Positions 1-11,186 of a stretch of 64,000 bases of DNA are shown here, piece after piece. The notes under the pieces were generated by a model. The model had not been told where the DNA came from, did no database searches, and saw nothing but the letters and a program-made list of their open reading frames with translations. Source of the stretch: Nitzschia sp. pyKryTriq1 (lineage: Eukaryota; Bacillariophyta; Bacillariophyceae; Bacillariales; Bacillariaceae). The position numbers and the translations under genes are program-made. Location of the stretch: the NCBI GenBank assembly GCA_956465555.1, contig OY101129.1, forward strand, positions 310,001 to 374,000, given 5' to 3'. The first letter of the stretch is position 1, and each line of letters begins with the position of its first letter.

Positions 1-534
1 GCCAAAGCGCACAGGTTAACGGGATCCTATGGACTGGCACGAGAGCAGTTAAATCGGGCCTGTGCTTGTCTTCCTACGCACGATGATGCTGGTTCTTTAA
101 AGAACGGCGATGATGATGTATTATTGTTTTGGGGGCCCTACCGGGAAGCTATTCAAAAGGAATTTCGACTGGTCGAGATCGCCGAAAAGGAAGCAAGGAA
201 GAATCGACAACGTCAAAAGCGGGCCATGCAAATAGCACTCCAACGAAATGAATTATCCTCTGGTACCACTCTTAGTTCTTCCAACAACACGAATAATCCT
301 CTTGCTGAGAAACAAGAAGAACCCAAAGCTCCTCGCAAGTATACTACGTTGAGGTCGCGCAAAACGAACCGTTCCGAGGGGAGAATAATCGAAGAGTCAA
401 ACAAGAATGCCGAACTTGATGATCTTTCTTACTTTCAATATTATTGTTTGGTGGTAGCACAAGTTGCAGAAGCCTTGCTAATCTGGATGGGGGACGAAGA
501 AACGAAGAAGCAGGTCAAGGAGCGAATCGCGTAA
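1..534 (+). CDS. C-terminal part of a TPR-like protein (5' end outside window)
   Basis: The reading frame is open from the first base, so the gene begins to the left of the window; 177 residues are visible up to the TAA stop. The first visible stretch, AKAHRLTGSYGLAREQLNRA, has the spacing of a tetratricopeptide helix pair (A..A....G.Y..A...L..A), as at the end of a TPR array in a co-chaperone. It is followed by a long basic-acidic helix with KEARKNRQRQKR, a Ser/Asn linker, a Lys/Arg-rich stretch, and a hydrophobic C-terminal helix (YYCLVVAQVAEALLIWMG) that ends in a charged tail. The hydrophobic helix could be a tail anchor or a packing helix. No enzyme motif is visible. The TPR assignment rests on one repeat and is moderate; the exact family is not recognised. 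Confidence 0.6.
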   Translation, partial: AKAHRLTGSYGLAREQLNRACACLPTHDDAGSLKNGDDDVLLFWGPYREAIQKEFRLVEIAEKEARKNRQRQKRAMQIALQRNELSSGTTLSSSNNTNNPLAEKQEEPKAPRKYTTLRSRKTNRSEGRIIEESNKNAELDDLSYFQYYCLVVAQVAEALLIWMGDEETKKQVKERIA

Positions 535-1734
535 ATTGCCAACATTACCAGGTTTGATTCCTTGCACTCACTGTGCTTGGTGAGTGATACCAGGATTCAT
601 TCTCATCTGGTGGGCTATAGAGGCTCTCCTAGCAGGGTCCCACCTGGGTCTCAACACTCACTGGTCCATACTGTGATGTTTGGATGTGGTACTGACTGAT
701 ACCCCCATAACAGAGGTTGTCGCCCCTCTATAGCTCGGGTGCGTCCAGAATACCAACGATGCCCTCGTCTGTTTGTTCGTTCCCACTTTGTTGCTTGCAT
801 CTTTGTTGTGCGGCTGCCTATGGTGTGGCGATTGGCACTCCACCGCGAACGAGGATAATAGATCTTCGGTGCAAGAGAAAAGTTTATTCTAAAGCCCTGA
901 GAAGTCAATAAGCTTGGCAAAAAATGATGGCCTTTGCTGTACGTAGGAATACAGTACAACTACCGGGTAGTTTCGATTCATTCTTGGCACCCCCAACGAG
1001 AGACGGACAGACCAGAAGTCGACCAGAGCGCGCCAAGAATTGGCGATCACCTAATATCCGACCGACGAGAGACGACCGATGATCACACAAGATCATCGAT
1101 CGAGCAAACATCGCTCCGACTTCGAGTTACTAGCAGAAATAGATTTAAAAAGGACCTTTTCAAACCTTTCAATCAAGGATACCAGTCCGCCCTGTCCCTA
1201 CTACATGACAACGAGATGGAACTAGCCCAGTTAGCGATCCGACGGAAGCAGGTCTGGGCTCAGCTGGCCTACGCATTCGACTTCGAAACTGTCCGAAGTG
1301 GCCAGTTCCATGTCGAAGGTAGAATGGTTGGCCAGCGTGCAAAACCAATGGCTGGTTAGGCCAACAAATTTGAAAACTACCTTCTAATATTCATCGGTCT
1401 AGAATGTCCGAAAGAGTTGGGGACTGGTTGGCGCCTGCGCCAGATACATAGACGTTGGAATTTTTCAGGTCGAACGAGTCCTTAGTACTGACGACGGCCA
1501 GATTTCGACCCTACGTACGAAGTACGTCATAACCGTGGAAGGTGGTGGAAGCCGCTCTTTTCTTCGTCAATCAATCACATCCACAACATACGCGCGCTCG
1601 AAGAAAAGCGTATCAACAACAACCAACAAAACATTCTTCGTATTGACATCGGACCGAGGAGAACAGAGACCCGTCATATCCAAACCTGTCTAGTAGAGAG
1701 AAATTGCTGGTGGATTGAGCAACAATATTCGACA
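535..1734. other. Intergenic, no supported gene
   Basis: Between two plus-strand genes. A small hairpin (7-bp arms 565-571 and 580-586) lies about 30 bases after the upstream stop and may be part of its 3' UTR. The longest open frame (934-1359, plus) has no ATG start and no family resemblance. The last 200 bases would hold the LepA promoter and 5' UTR; no motif stands out. Confidence 0.5.
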
Positions 1735-4114
1735 ATGATGTACCCGCAGAGTTCCTCGGCTGTTTCCTTCTCGCTCTTGCTCCTCGTCGCATGGGTACGT
1801 TCATCGGCGGCTTGGGCGCCACAGGTGCAGAGGACGGTAGCCTGGGCCCCCTCGAGCAGTAGCACAACTTTGGACCGGATAAGCACCGGACCGCAACATC
1901 AGTCAAGGTCAAGTAGTATGTCAACAACTCGATTGAACATGGCCGAATTGGAGTATAACAAGGATCGAATCCGCAATTTCAGCATCATCGCGCATATCGA
2001 TCATGGAAAAAGCACTCTTGCCGACCGATTACTGGAAGCCACCGAAACAGTGGCGCTGCGAGACATGTCGGATCAGCTGCTAGACAATATGGACCTTGAG
2101 CGAGAGCGAGGAATCACGATCAAGCTGCAGGCTGCGCGTGTGCTGTACAAGTCCAAGAAGGATGGATTGATTTACACGCTTAACTTGATTGATACTCCCG
2201 GTCACGTGGACTTTTCCTACGAAGTATCACGAAGTCTTGCCGCCTGCGAAGGAGCCCTGTTGGTGGTGGATGCCTCCCAAGGAATCGAGGCGCAGGTACG
2301 TTTTCTTTTTTGAAATTATAGTTTTGGTGCTTCTCGTCTCTGCACGTAAAAAACGGGATGTCCCACTCTGCAAGACGCTCGACTGACTCACCTCACTCCA
2401 TGATGTGTGGACACTTTCTCTCGTTGTGTATATTAGACCCTTGCCAACGTGTACCTCGCATTGGACAATGATTTGGAGATCATCCCTGTATTGAACAAGA
2501 TTGACTTGCCAGCCGCAGACCCCGATCGAGTAGCAGAAGAGATTGAGGAGACGATTGGATTGGATTGTTCGGATATTGTGAGAGCATCGGCAAAAGCGGG
2601 TATTGGTATTGACGACATTTTGGAAGCGATTGTGCAAAAGGTCCCTCCTCCCAAAGCGGATTGCGACAAACCCTTCCGAGCTTTGATTTTTGATTCATAC
2701 TACGATTCGTACCGAGGGGTGATTGTATTTTTCCGTGTTATTGATGGACAAGTGTCAAAAGGGGAAAAAGTTCGATTCATGGCATCGGGTGCGGAGCACG
2801 ATGTGACAGAGGTGGGAGTGATGACGCCTCAGCAGGTTCAAGTGCCTACCCTTCGCGCTGGTGAAGTCGGGTTCATTTGTGGAGGTATCAAAGACGTACT
2901 GGATGCTCGTGTTGGTGACACCATTTGCCTTTCCAAACAATTCAAAGAAGGCAAGGCAAGCGGAAATGAAATCGAAGCGCTCCCTGGATATGCCGACAGT
3001 GTTCCAATGGTATACTGTGGTTTGTTCCCTGTCGATGCTGATGACTATGAAACACTGCGAGACTCCTTGGGCAAACTACGCTTGAATGATGCGGCTCTCT
3101 CATACGAACCCGAAACATCTGGCGCCATGGGATTCGGCTTCCGTTGCGGATTTTTGGGTCTGCTTCACATGGAAATTATCAACGAACGTCTTTCACGTGA
3201 ATATGATTTGGATCTGATCATGACTGCGCCAAGTGTAGTCTACAAAGTAATCAAAGGAGGCGTGGAAGAAATCATTGACTCGCCTAGCAAAATGCCCGAC
3301 CTTACCAGAGACCATGAAGCACTCGAGCCTTATGTGAGGATGGAAATTCTAACCCCAAGTGAATACAATGGAGCAATCATCGAGTTGGGACAGGAAAGAC
3401 GTGGCATTCTGAAAGACATTAAGTATCTTACGCCAACCCGGTCGACTATTCTCTACGAGCTACCATTGGGGGAGGTCATCACTGACTTTTTCGATCAGCT
3501 GAAATCGCGAACAAAGGGATATGCGTCGTGAGTATTTGTTCTTCGACCATTTGCCTGGGTCTATGAGTTTCTCCTTTTCGCATGGCACGCTTTTACTAAC
3601 ATTTTGCCCTTTGAACAGTATGGAATATTCTATCTTGGAATATCGTGCAAGTGATTTGGTCCGGCTAGACGTCAAAATCAACTATGAACTAGCACCCCCG
3701 CTGGCTTGTGTTGTACATCGCGACAATGCCCAGACAGTGGGCCGACGTTTGGTAGCATCGCTGAAGAATTTGATTCCCCGACAAATGTTCAAGGTTCCAA
3801 TCCAGGCATGTATTGGTGTCAAGGTTGTGGCAAGTGAATCGATCTCGCCCATGCGAAAGGATGTTTTGGCCAAATGTTACGGGGGTGACATTTCGCGAAA
3901 AAAGAAGCTTCTTCAAAAGCAAGCCAAGGGAAAGAAGAGAATGAAAACCATTGGCAAGGTCAATGTACCGCAAGGTAAGACAAAATCAGGGCAATGCAGT
4001 TCGATAGCTCGCCTTGTATCAGCCTCATCCTTTAACTCTTTAACTCTTCCCCCCCTCCCATAAACTACAGAGGCCTTTATGGCTGTGCTAAAGCTTGACA
4101 AGGGAATGGACTAG
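1735..4114 (+). CDS. LEPA: Plastid-type elongation factor 4 (LepA) GTPase
   Basis: LepA/EF4 is a ribosome-associated GTPase that back-translocates or remodels stalled ribosomes. Four exons: 1735-2295, 2437-3527, 3619-3974, 4071-4114 (683 aa); all introns are GT-AG and in phase. The N-terminus is a signal peptide (MMYPQSS...[12 protein letters not shown]) ending in AAWAP, an ASAFAP-like site, followed by a Ser/Thr/Arg-rich transit region, so plastid import is likely. G1 is [10 protein letters not shown] (near residue 85), G2 lies in [10 protein letters not shown]3 is DTPGHVDF and G4 is NKID (exon 2). EF4-specific C-terminal sequence follows: [20 protein letters not shown], spanning intron 2, then [20 protein letters not shown], and the end [13 protein letters not shown] across intron 3. 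A mitochondrial LepA would lack the signal peptide. Family assignment is near certain; targeting is inferred. Confidence 0.96.
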
Positions 4115-4589
4115 TAGAGACTAGATAAAAATAGACACTCCTAAAATCATCACATATTTTTCATCGATCATCGATCGACATCATCATCATCATCATCATC
4201 GATCTATATCGATCCTCGCTCTTTGATGACCCATCCGACCAGGTTGCACGGTTTGTATGGTACGTCAGTACGTCATACGTGTTCACGGACATCCAGTCAC
4301 GAGATGAGATCGCGCTTCATTTGCGTGGATGAGGGAGAGGAATAAGAACGCATTATTTTTTGCGTGTGCTTCGCCCGTTTCCGAGACAGTAGTGATGCTG
4401 CGGATGCGCGCACTATCTTTTCACTTCCGGTGCTTTTTTCGCTTTTGTATCAGTCACAAAAAGGGACAAAAGCATTCATTTTTTTGTGACTGACACTCTG
4501 CGACCTGCTCTGACACTAATACGGAAAAAGAAAAGAAGCCACCGACTTCTCAAGAGCAGGCTCCTCTGGTAGATTCTTGATAATTAATC
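4115..4589. other. Intergenic with CAT/ATCGAT repeats and a hairpin
   Basis: Contains an imperfect CAT/ATCGAT microsatellite at about 4158-4212 and a perfect 12-bp inverted repeat (arms 4451-4462 and 4481-4492, CAGTCACAAAAA and its complement) about 100 bases before the next start codon. It is probably the 3' UTR of lepA plus the promoter of the transporter gene. Confidence 0.5.
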
Positions 4590-6160
4590 ATGGATGTCGT
4601 CCAGGAAAATGTTCCTCTGTTGGACAGCGTTGAAGACCCTCGAACCAACTTTGGTGCCACGGACGGCGACGGCCACTACCAGCGCGAAGATCAACGCGAG
4701 AAGAACGACGATAAGGATGAGCATGATGGCGATGATGCAGCCTCGCTGATAGATGTGCCAGCCATGGTCGAGGCTGTCGAAGAAGCAGTGGAGGCGCTGG
4801 CGGAAGCCGTAGCCGAAGAGGCGCATGACGTCGCAGAAGTGGTGATTGAAGAATTTCAAGATGCGAACGAAAGCAACTTTCACTATTTGGAAATGGGGCT
4901 GACGCGGAACTTGTCGATTTTACCGGGCGACGTTGTTGATGTAGCGAGAAGAGAAGGTCCCCTCTCCGTCCTAGGAGATGACATGTCCCAAGTGACTATG
5001 GATCCCGACAAAATGGACGTGGTCATAACACCCATGTCGGCGTATTTTCTGCTAGCCAGCGCTGTCATATCTCTTTCCGCGATCGGTCCCCTCCTCGTGC
5101 TGCAAGACAACGCTACGCCCTCTATGAAAATTATTTGGCGAATGACAGGCACTTCCATCCTTTTGCTTCCAATAGCTTGCTATGATATATACGACAAAGG
5201 AATTCCCAAATTGACCTCGCCTCAATGGTTCACTTTTTTGCTAGCAACGGCGTGCTACGACGTCATGACACTAGCCTTTGTGATATCCCTCAGTTATACC
5301 GCTGTTGGAAACGCTGTGATTCTGGCCAACAGTCTCGCGCTGATTCTGCTTATTGGAAAAATATTTGTCGGGGATCCAGTGTCGCTTTTGGAAGGTGCCG
5401 GTGCAATCGTGGCCTTTGGAGGAGCCATCTTGTGTTCCAAGGATTCTGCTGATAATATGGAAGGAACTAATACTCTCTTGGGTGATGCCTTGGCCATGCT
5501 TTCTGCTGTCGGTGGGGTGGGCTACTTGATCTTCGCCAAGTCTGTCCGAAATCATATGCCCATGTATATTTTCATGTTCTTGACAATGTCAGTGGGAGCA
5601 TTTCTGGCATGGGTATTCCAGGTGTTCATTCTAGGTGAAGAAACGTCATTTGATATGAACTACAATCATGGCATCTGGGGTTTTCTCAATCCTTTACCAG
5701 ATCGGCTGCCTCTTGAGCTTGTCACTGTGCTGATATGTAACCTTTGCGGAACGATGGGGTACGTCGCTGTGGCTATTATGTTACCTCAACGCAGCAGATG
5801 ATTCCACATCAATGCTTACACATTCATTTTTCTTTTGTTTTCAGCTATGTACGAGCCATGCAATATTTCGGAAATCTTGTCATATCTTCTGCAGCCCTGT
5901 ACGTATGACGAGTATTTCGTAAGAATGAAGTCCAAGCCAGTGTTCTTTATCTTTGTACGTACTCACTCCTTTCTCTGTCTCTCTGCTTTGTCAACCAACA
6001 ATCTAGAATGGAGCCAGTGACGGCAGAATTCATGACTTTTGCGTTTGGAGTAGGCCAGTTACCTGGATACAAAGGATGGCTAGGCAATCTGTTGGTGGCA
6101 GGAGGAACATTCGCAGTCATTTATCAGGATGGAAAGGGAAAGAGCCCCGCCGCTCACTAA
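4590..6160 (+). CDS. EamA/DMT-superfamily membrane transporter
   Basis: Three exons: 4590-5758, 5845-5898 (54 bases) and 6007-6160; both introns are GT-AG and the joined product is 458 aa. The first ~145 residues are acidic and soluble (DVVQENVPLLDSVEDP..., many Asp/Glu, Ala-Glu-Val helix repeats). The rest is a chain of hydrophobic helices typical of the drug/metabolite transporter superfamily: AYFLLASAVISLSAIGPLLV, SPQWFTFLLATACYDVMTLA, ANSLALILLIGKIFVGDPVS, DALAMLSAVGGVGYLIFAK and, after splicing, GYVRAMQYFGNLVISSALMEP, which matches the second EamA repeat. The ORF ends prematurely if intron 1 is not removed. The substrate cannot be told. The acidic cytosolic extension is longer than in most EamA proteins. 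Confidence 0.85.
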
Positions 6161-6368
6161 TGGGCAAATCAAAAAAGAAAGTGTCAGCACACTCTTTGTA
6201 GTTATTGCTACTGTTCTATTTGTTTCTATGGTAGTGCTTGAATAATTGGTTGCCCATCACGTTGGTGGGAGAGCGATTGAATTCTAGTTCTCGTGAGCCA
6301 AGAGCACCCGTGTGTTGCTGCGTGCTCACATGAAAAAACCTGCTAATCTTACAATTTTCAGTTTGGCG

Positions 6369-9300
6369 CTATCTTCGTCGCCTTCGTAGCTCTCGTAGTT
6401 GGATCACGATATAAACAAGGACGGCAATGGCCAGCGATGACCAGTTAAAGATATGATCCAAGACAATGTCCTGTGCAGTCCTGTCAACGAAACCATTGCC
6501 GGTTCCAGGAACAGGTTGTCCGGCATTGATAGATTTTTGGCTTGCTTTAGGCGGCAGGACCCTTTCGCCACTGGGAGATGAGGGCGGGGATGCGGATGCT
6601 CGTTTTTGCAGATGCCAATCCTCCCAAGACAATTGCAATTTAACGAAATATTCATGAGCCGACATGACCCAGAGAGCGATGATCACGGCCAGATCCGCTT
6701 CTTTGCCATGGGTACTGACACTGGCAGCCGTATCATAGTGTCGTTTGGCCAGCGGGAAATCTTGTTTGAGGCCTAAACCCCACTCGTACATGAACCCTAG
6801 ATTGAAGTTGGCCCTTGGACTGTAATGCTTTTCGGCAGCTTCGGTGTAGTAGTGGGCAGCCATGGACAAGTCAGCTTCCAGCAATTCCTGGTTGTGCTTG
6901 GTTTCTTCGTCTGTTGGTTTAAGTTCGGGTTCCTTCTTTTTGTCCGCCGTCGAATCCTCGCCATCGCTGGCTGGGAGATAGTCTTGAATCTTTTCCCACA
7001 AGGCAGCCCCCCACCTCGACAGAAGCTCGGGGAGATATTCTTCCGGATACAAAAGGTATTGTACCCACCCAAATGGACCCACAGGGAGCGTATTTCCACG
7101 GAGACGACCGTAGTAATAGAAATCTCCCACACGCAAACACGCTTCCGTGTTTCCCCGTGCCGATGCGGCCTTCCACAACCTTACGGAAGCCTTGGCGCAA
7201 TCCGCCGCTGACAATCCCAAACATGTTCCTCGTTCCAACAAAAAGGCCGCGTTTACTTGCCCCACGTTCGAGCCTGTTTCCGCAGCGGCCAAATAGTTGC
7301 GTAGGGCGACTTCCCACTCCCCCTCCGTATAGGCCCGGTAGGCCTTGCGCAAACGCCGGGACCGCTGTAAGCTCCCATGTTCAGTGATCCATTGGTAGAG
7401 GCCTCGTGCTTTCGCACAACTGGGCTTTACGGCATGGTATTTCATGGCCGCCGTTTGAATCTCGACCCCCTCCGCGTAAATCATGGCTAATCGATGCTTG
7501 GCCTGCAAATGGCCTTTATTGGCGGCCACTGTCAATGTCTTGATGGCGTCTTGAACTTCGGATTGAGTCGGTCCCTTTTGAATCGTATCGGTTCGTTTCG
7601 AGTAATGCAAGGCAAAAGTAGATGCTTTCTTCTTGTCTTGTTGGGTTCTGCTGGTGACAAAGGCTTCGGTAGGGTCTTCTGAAACGCCATCGTCTTGTAA
7701 TTCGTGGACATGCTTGAAATGGGTCTTCCATCCCAGCCACATCATGCTCAAATTGTACATGGCATCGGCATTTCCCATTTCCTGTGCCAATGCAAAATAC
7801 TTTTCGGCCATCACTAGATCCACTTCAATCTTTCCAGGAACCCCCAACAAATACAAGACGCCCAGTCCATTTAGAGACGCCGCATCGCATTCGGATGATG
7901 GTTCTGTCAAGAGTGCTTCTCTTTGGGAAAGTAGTAGTGTTTGTTCATGACGTCGACGACATCCTTCCAGTCCAAAGGGAGCCCCAATACGAAAGAACTC
8001 CAACGCTTGTTCGACATCTTGGGAGGTGCCAATGCCCCACAAATAAAATGTCCCGGCTGCTCCGGCCGATTCCCAATGTCCATGTGACCCCGCGATTTCA
8101 TAATACATCAAGGACTGTGTCAAATTTTGTGGGACGCCCCGTAGTCCATAATGATACATGTGCGCCAACGTATATGCGGCAGTGATATCAATAGTAGTCG
8201 TTTCTTCAGAAGTCGATGCGGACGAGGCATCTTCATTTTTGCTGCTGCTGTAAAAACGAGCACTCCAAGGAATCGTAGTCGCCTTGAGATGATAGAATTG
8301 AATCGCTTCTTTGGATTCGTGTGGTTTGTTGTTCCAGTCCAATTGCGACGATGTTCCTCCATGCATATGAACTTGGGCCAATATGTGCTTGTCCATGGGA
8401 GGCAATACCTTGGCGCGACTGTGAGGGGAAGCTTCCAATTGATCGATAATTCCATGTGCGGCGGCCTCTAAATAGGGCAGGACCTGTTCACAGGATGCAT
8501 CCTCTGGGTCACCACTGCTGCTGTCCTGATCCATAGTATTATACTCGGCCAACTCCGCAATACGGTGCGCCAGCGCCATGGCAGATTCAATATTTCCTCC
8601 CATGGCCGCCATGTGCCAAAACACAAAGGCTTTGGAAAGTTGAGGATGATCTCCATGAGCGGTTGGAGACCATTCGTCAAAGACATGGAGACTAGTACTG
8701 CCGCTACCACCCCCCATACTCCCGGCATTTTCACCATCACCATCATCATCATCATCATCATCGTGGGTCGACGAATTGGTAGTCGTAGACCTCATTGGCC
8801 AAATACCCGACGCATGAGCATTGGCAACATAATGTTGCGCCAGGGGATGCCCCGCATTGGCGGCTTGCTGGAGAGCAAATTGGGGGTTCCATTGCTGATG
8901 ATTTTTCCTACTAGAAGGAAGAAGAAACAAGGGCGGAATTTCCTCCGTCGGACTTCCGTCCGCATCTTCTCCGACCGCCGGTTCCAGAAGAGCATCCCAT
9001 TCTTGCAAGTAGGCTGCTACCTGCTTCCAGTAAGCCTCTCGTACGGTTCGGAACGAGCGGCCGTGGGGCGGAGGGGAGGATTCTTTCAAATGCAGGTCCT
9101 TGGTAGTGATGGGTTGTGAGGGTCGAGTAGTAGTAGTGGTGGTGGTGGTTTGGGGTACATCCGTAGCGCCGCTGGAACTGGAACTGGAACTGGAACTCGT
9201 ACTGGAGCCGAGGTCGTCGTCTGTCGCGGCACTATTACTGGTGCCGATATTACCGGAAGAGCGCCGCGATGTTTTCACCTTTACTTTATGACTCTTACTG

Positions 9301-9437
9301 GCAACTCTCAACAATCCCAAGCGTTGCTTTTCTCGTGTGAGATATAATTGCAACGTCAAGACTGCGCTTCCCAACACCAAGGCACAAAAGCCGAGGATGG
9401 CAAGTATCAATAATTTGGTGGTGTTGATGCCTCTCAT
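6369..9437 (-). CDS. SEL1L: Sel1-repeat ERAD adaptor, HRD3/SEL1L type
   Basis: HRD3/SEL1L is the luminal partner of the HRD1 ubiquitin ligase in ER-associated degradation. The frame starts further upstream only with a TTG; the first ATG (9437) gives 1022 aa beginning with a hydrophobic segment (TTKLLILAILGFCALVLGSA), a signal peptide or anchor. A Ser/Thr/Asp-rich luminal linker follows, then many Sel1-like repeats (AAYTLAHMYHYGLRGVPQNL; ASLNGLGVLYLLGVPGKIEV; NADAMYNLSMMWLGW). The C-terminal repeat RANFNLGFMYEWGLGLKQDF is the most SEL1L-like, and one C-terminal TM helix (SSLAIAVLVYIVIQLRELRR) ends in a short basic cytosolic tail. Repeat order, TM position and length all fit SEL1L/HRD3. It is intronless, unlike many neighbours. 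Confidence 0.9.
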   Translation of the reverse strand: MRGINTTKLLILAILGFCALVLGSAVLTLQLYLTREKQRLGLLRVASKSHKVKVKTSRRSSGNIGTSNSAATDDDLGSSTSSSSSSSSSGATDVPQTTTTTTTTRPSQPITTKDLHLKESSPPPHGRSFRTVREAYWKQVAAYLQEWDALLEPAVGEDADGSPTEEIPPLFLLPSSRKNHQQWNPQFALQQAANAGHPLAQHYVANAHASGIWPMRSTTTNSSTHDDDDDDDGDGENAGSMGGGSGSTSLHVFDEWSPTAHGDHPQLSKAFVFWHMAAMGGNIESAMALAHRIAELAEYNTMDQDSSSGDPEDASCEQVLPYLEAAAHGIIDQLEASPHSRAKVLPPMDKHILAQVHMHGGTSSQLDWNNKPHESKEAIQFYHLKATTIPWSARFYSSSKNEDASSASTSEETTTIDITAAYTLAHMYHYGLRGVPQNLTQSLMYYEIAGSHGHWESAGAAGTFYLWGIGTSQDVEQALEFFRIGAPFGLEGCRRRHEQTLLLSQREALLTEPSSECDAASLNGLGVLYLLGVPGKIEVDLVMAEKYFALAQEMGNADAMYNLSMMWLGWKTHFKHVHELQDDGVSEDPTEAFVTSRTQQDKKKASTFALHYSKRTDTIQKGPTQSEVQDAIKTLTVAANKGHLQAKHRLAMIYAEGVEIQTAAMKYHAVKPSCAKARGLYQWITEHGSLQRSRRLRKAYRAYTEGEWEVALRNYLAAAETGSNVGQVNAAFLLERGTCLGLSAADCAKASVRLWKAASARGNTEACLRVGDFYYYGRLRGNTLPVGPFGWVQYLLYPEEYLPELLSRWGAALWEKIQDYLPASDGEDSTADKKKEPELKPTDEETKHNQELLEADLSMAAHYYTEAAEKHYSPRANFNLGFMYEWGLGLKQDFPLAKRHYDTAASVSTHGKEADLAVIIALWVMSAHEYFVKLQLSWEDWHLQKRASASPPSSPSGERVLPPKASQKSINAGQPVPGTGNGFVDRTAQDIVLDHIFNWSSLAIAVLVYIVIQLRELRRRRR

Positions 9438-10120
9438 CGCACCGGTACGTATTAGTTCTATGCTCCGGTCGGTAGGTGTTCTCTGCGTGCTTGCTTTGCT
9501 GGATTGATGGAAGAAGAGATTGTTCAAAGTTCAAGTACGGTGCAACGCCTTACTATGGTAGACTAGAGTGCCTTGGTCGATATTACCTGTAATGTGTACC
9601 GGTACTACGCTGTACCGGTATGTACTATCTTTCAATGAGAGGGCGGGGCGCATGCACCGCAACATCGCGTCGCCATCTTGAATGATCTCCATCGTCGAAA
9701 ACACTCTTTTTTTGCGGACCGTGTTGAACGACTCACAGGACCAATTCCATGTTACGACTCACTGGACCACCTTTTCGCCACGGACGAAAGGAAGTCTACT
9801 ATATTGTGATCAGCCAAACTCTCCACCTACTACTACTACTGTAGTAGAGCAGTACTCTCACTCTCGCTCTACTCTAGAGTAGCTATGTAGAGAGGGATAG
9901 TTCGCTACTTTTTGCTCTGCTAATAATACTGGAAGTAAAGACTACCAAAATAGTTGGGAGGCGAGGAGGAATCTATTTTTGTCTGATACGGAACAAATTG
10001 CTTGACCGATTGCCGTCCTGGGTCGTGATGGCAGCAGTGTTTCGACGGACTGTCTGTACCGGTACGTGTGGTATCTCGCATCTCTCGTGTCGATCTATCT
10101 AAGAATCATCTTTTACTTTT
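9438..10120. other. Intergenic, GTAC and CTAG palindromes
   Basis: Promoter/5' side of the SEL1L gene and 3' side of the UPRT gene. Three TACCGGTA-type palindromes are visible (about 9598, 9613 and 10060), plus a CTACTACTACTACTGTAGTAG inverted stretch near 9828-9848 and TACTCT/CTAGAG repeats up to 9890. No gene is supported. Confidence 0.5.
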
Positions 10121-11186
10121 TTATTCCTCCAAATCCAAGTCGACACTCCTCTTGCGTTTCGAAGGAAGCAACAGAGATTCGTCATCATCCACAACGGGTT
10201 CGGTGGCGTACAGACGATTCCCCACATCACCAAGCCCCGGCAAGACCACTCCATTTTCGGTGAGCACATCATCGATGATTCCAACCGTTACGTAGACATC
10301 CGGATGGCTCTCTTGGATTTTCAATAGCCCTTGCTTGCTTGCCAACACACATACGACATGAATCTTTGGAACACCCCACTACGCACGCCATAAGAGTACA
10401 GTGCCGGGTAACAATTGCAAGCAGAGCGGAACGGTCAGGATTTTGAATTGATCCAAGGAGCGATCAGATCATCATAGCAATTGCGATCATAACTTGATAA
10501 AAAAAACCTGAACAACTCACCTTTTTCAAAATTGCCACCACGGCCAGGATAGTCTCGGCACTGGCAATCACCGGATCCACGATAAAGGCGACATCCGAAG
10601 AGCATTTACGTGGAAGTCGACTAAAGTACTGGACCGGGCGGGCTCCAGGAATATGGTACATACCAATGTGATGAACCGAAGCCTTGGGAAGCAACTCCAA
10701 CATTCCATCTGTCATTCCCAGACCACTTCTCAAGATGGGAATCAACGCCACCTTGTCCGCAATCTTTTGGCCAGTGCAGTCGCGCTGCTCCTCGTTGATA
10801 CCCTTTCCCACGGGCATGGATGCCACCGACACGGCAATATCCTGGGTTTTGAGATTGGCGGTAGCTTCATAGCCCAAATGGTAGGTGACTTCCTTTAGAA
10901 CACTTCGGAACTGACGAGATTGAGTCTGAGCTGATCGAAGTATCGTAATCTATAAAAATGAATTGCGAGCACGAGCAACAGCAACAGCAGTATGTCCATG
11001 GTTGAGATTTTCATTCAGGAAGGAAGAAAGGAAGGAAGGAAGGCCAACCGTGGCGATCAAGCATCACAGCGTAAACCTGAGTGCACAAAATAATTTATCA
11101 GCCCCACCTACCTTGTGATACAGAACTGGATGCTTCGAGACGTGAATCTTGTCATTCCAGATGGCGGGGGAAGAATCTTCGGTCAT
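10121..11186 (-). CDS. UPRT: Uracil phosphoribosyltransferase (three exons)
   Basis: UPRT makes UMP from uracil and PRPP (pyrimidine salvage). Minus-strand exons: 11112-11186, 10521-10949, 10121-10378; introns are GT-AG and the product is 253 aa. The start is MTEDSSPAIWNDKIHVSKHP. Joining the exons gives HPVLYHKITILRS at junction 1 and AILKKWGVPKIHVVCVLASK at junction 2, both typical of the family. VALIPILRSGLGMTDGMLEL and the uracil-binding end PGLGDVGNRLYAT are conserved. The PRPP loop reads DPVIASAETIL, not the usual DPxxATGGS/T. The C-terminus carries an SKRKRSVDLDLEE tail. Intron 1 (10950-11111) has a GGAA repeat. Family call is strong; catalytic activity is less sure because of the loop. 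Confidence 0.92.

Noticed and set aside
934-1359. 141-residue open frame before lepA
   Set aside because: No ATG start, no family features; likely chance.
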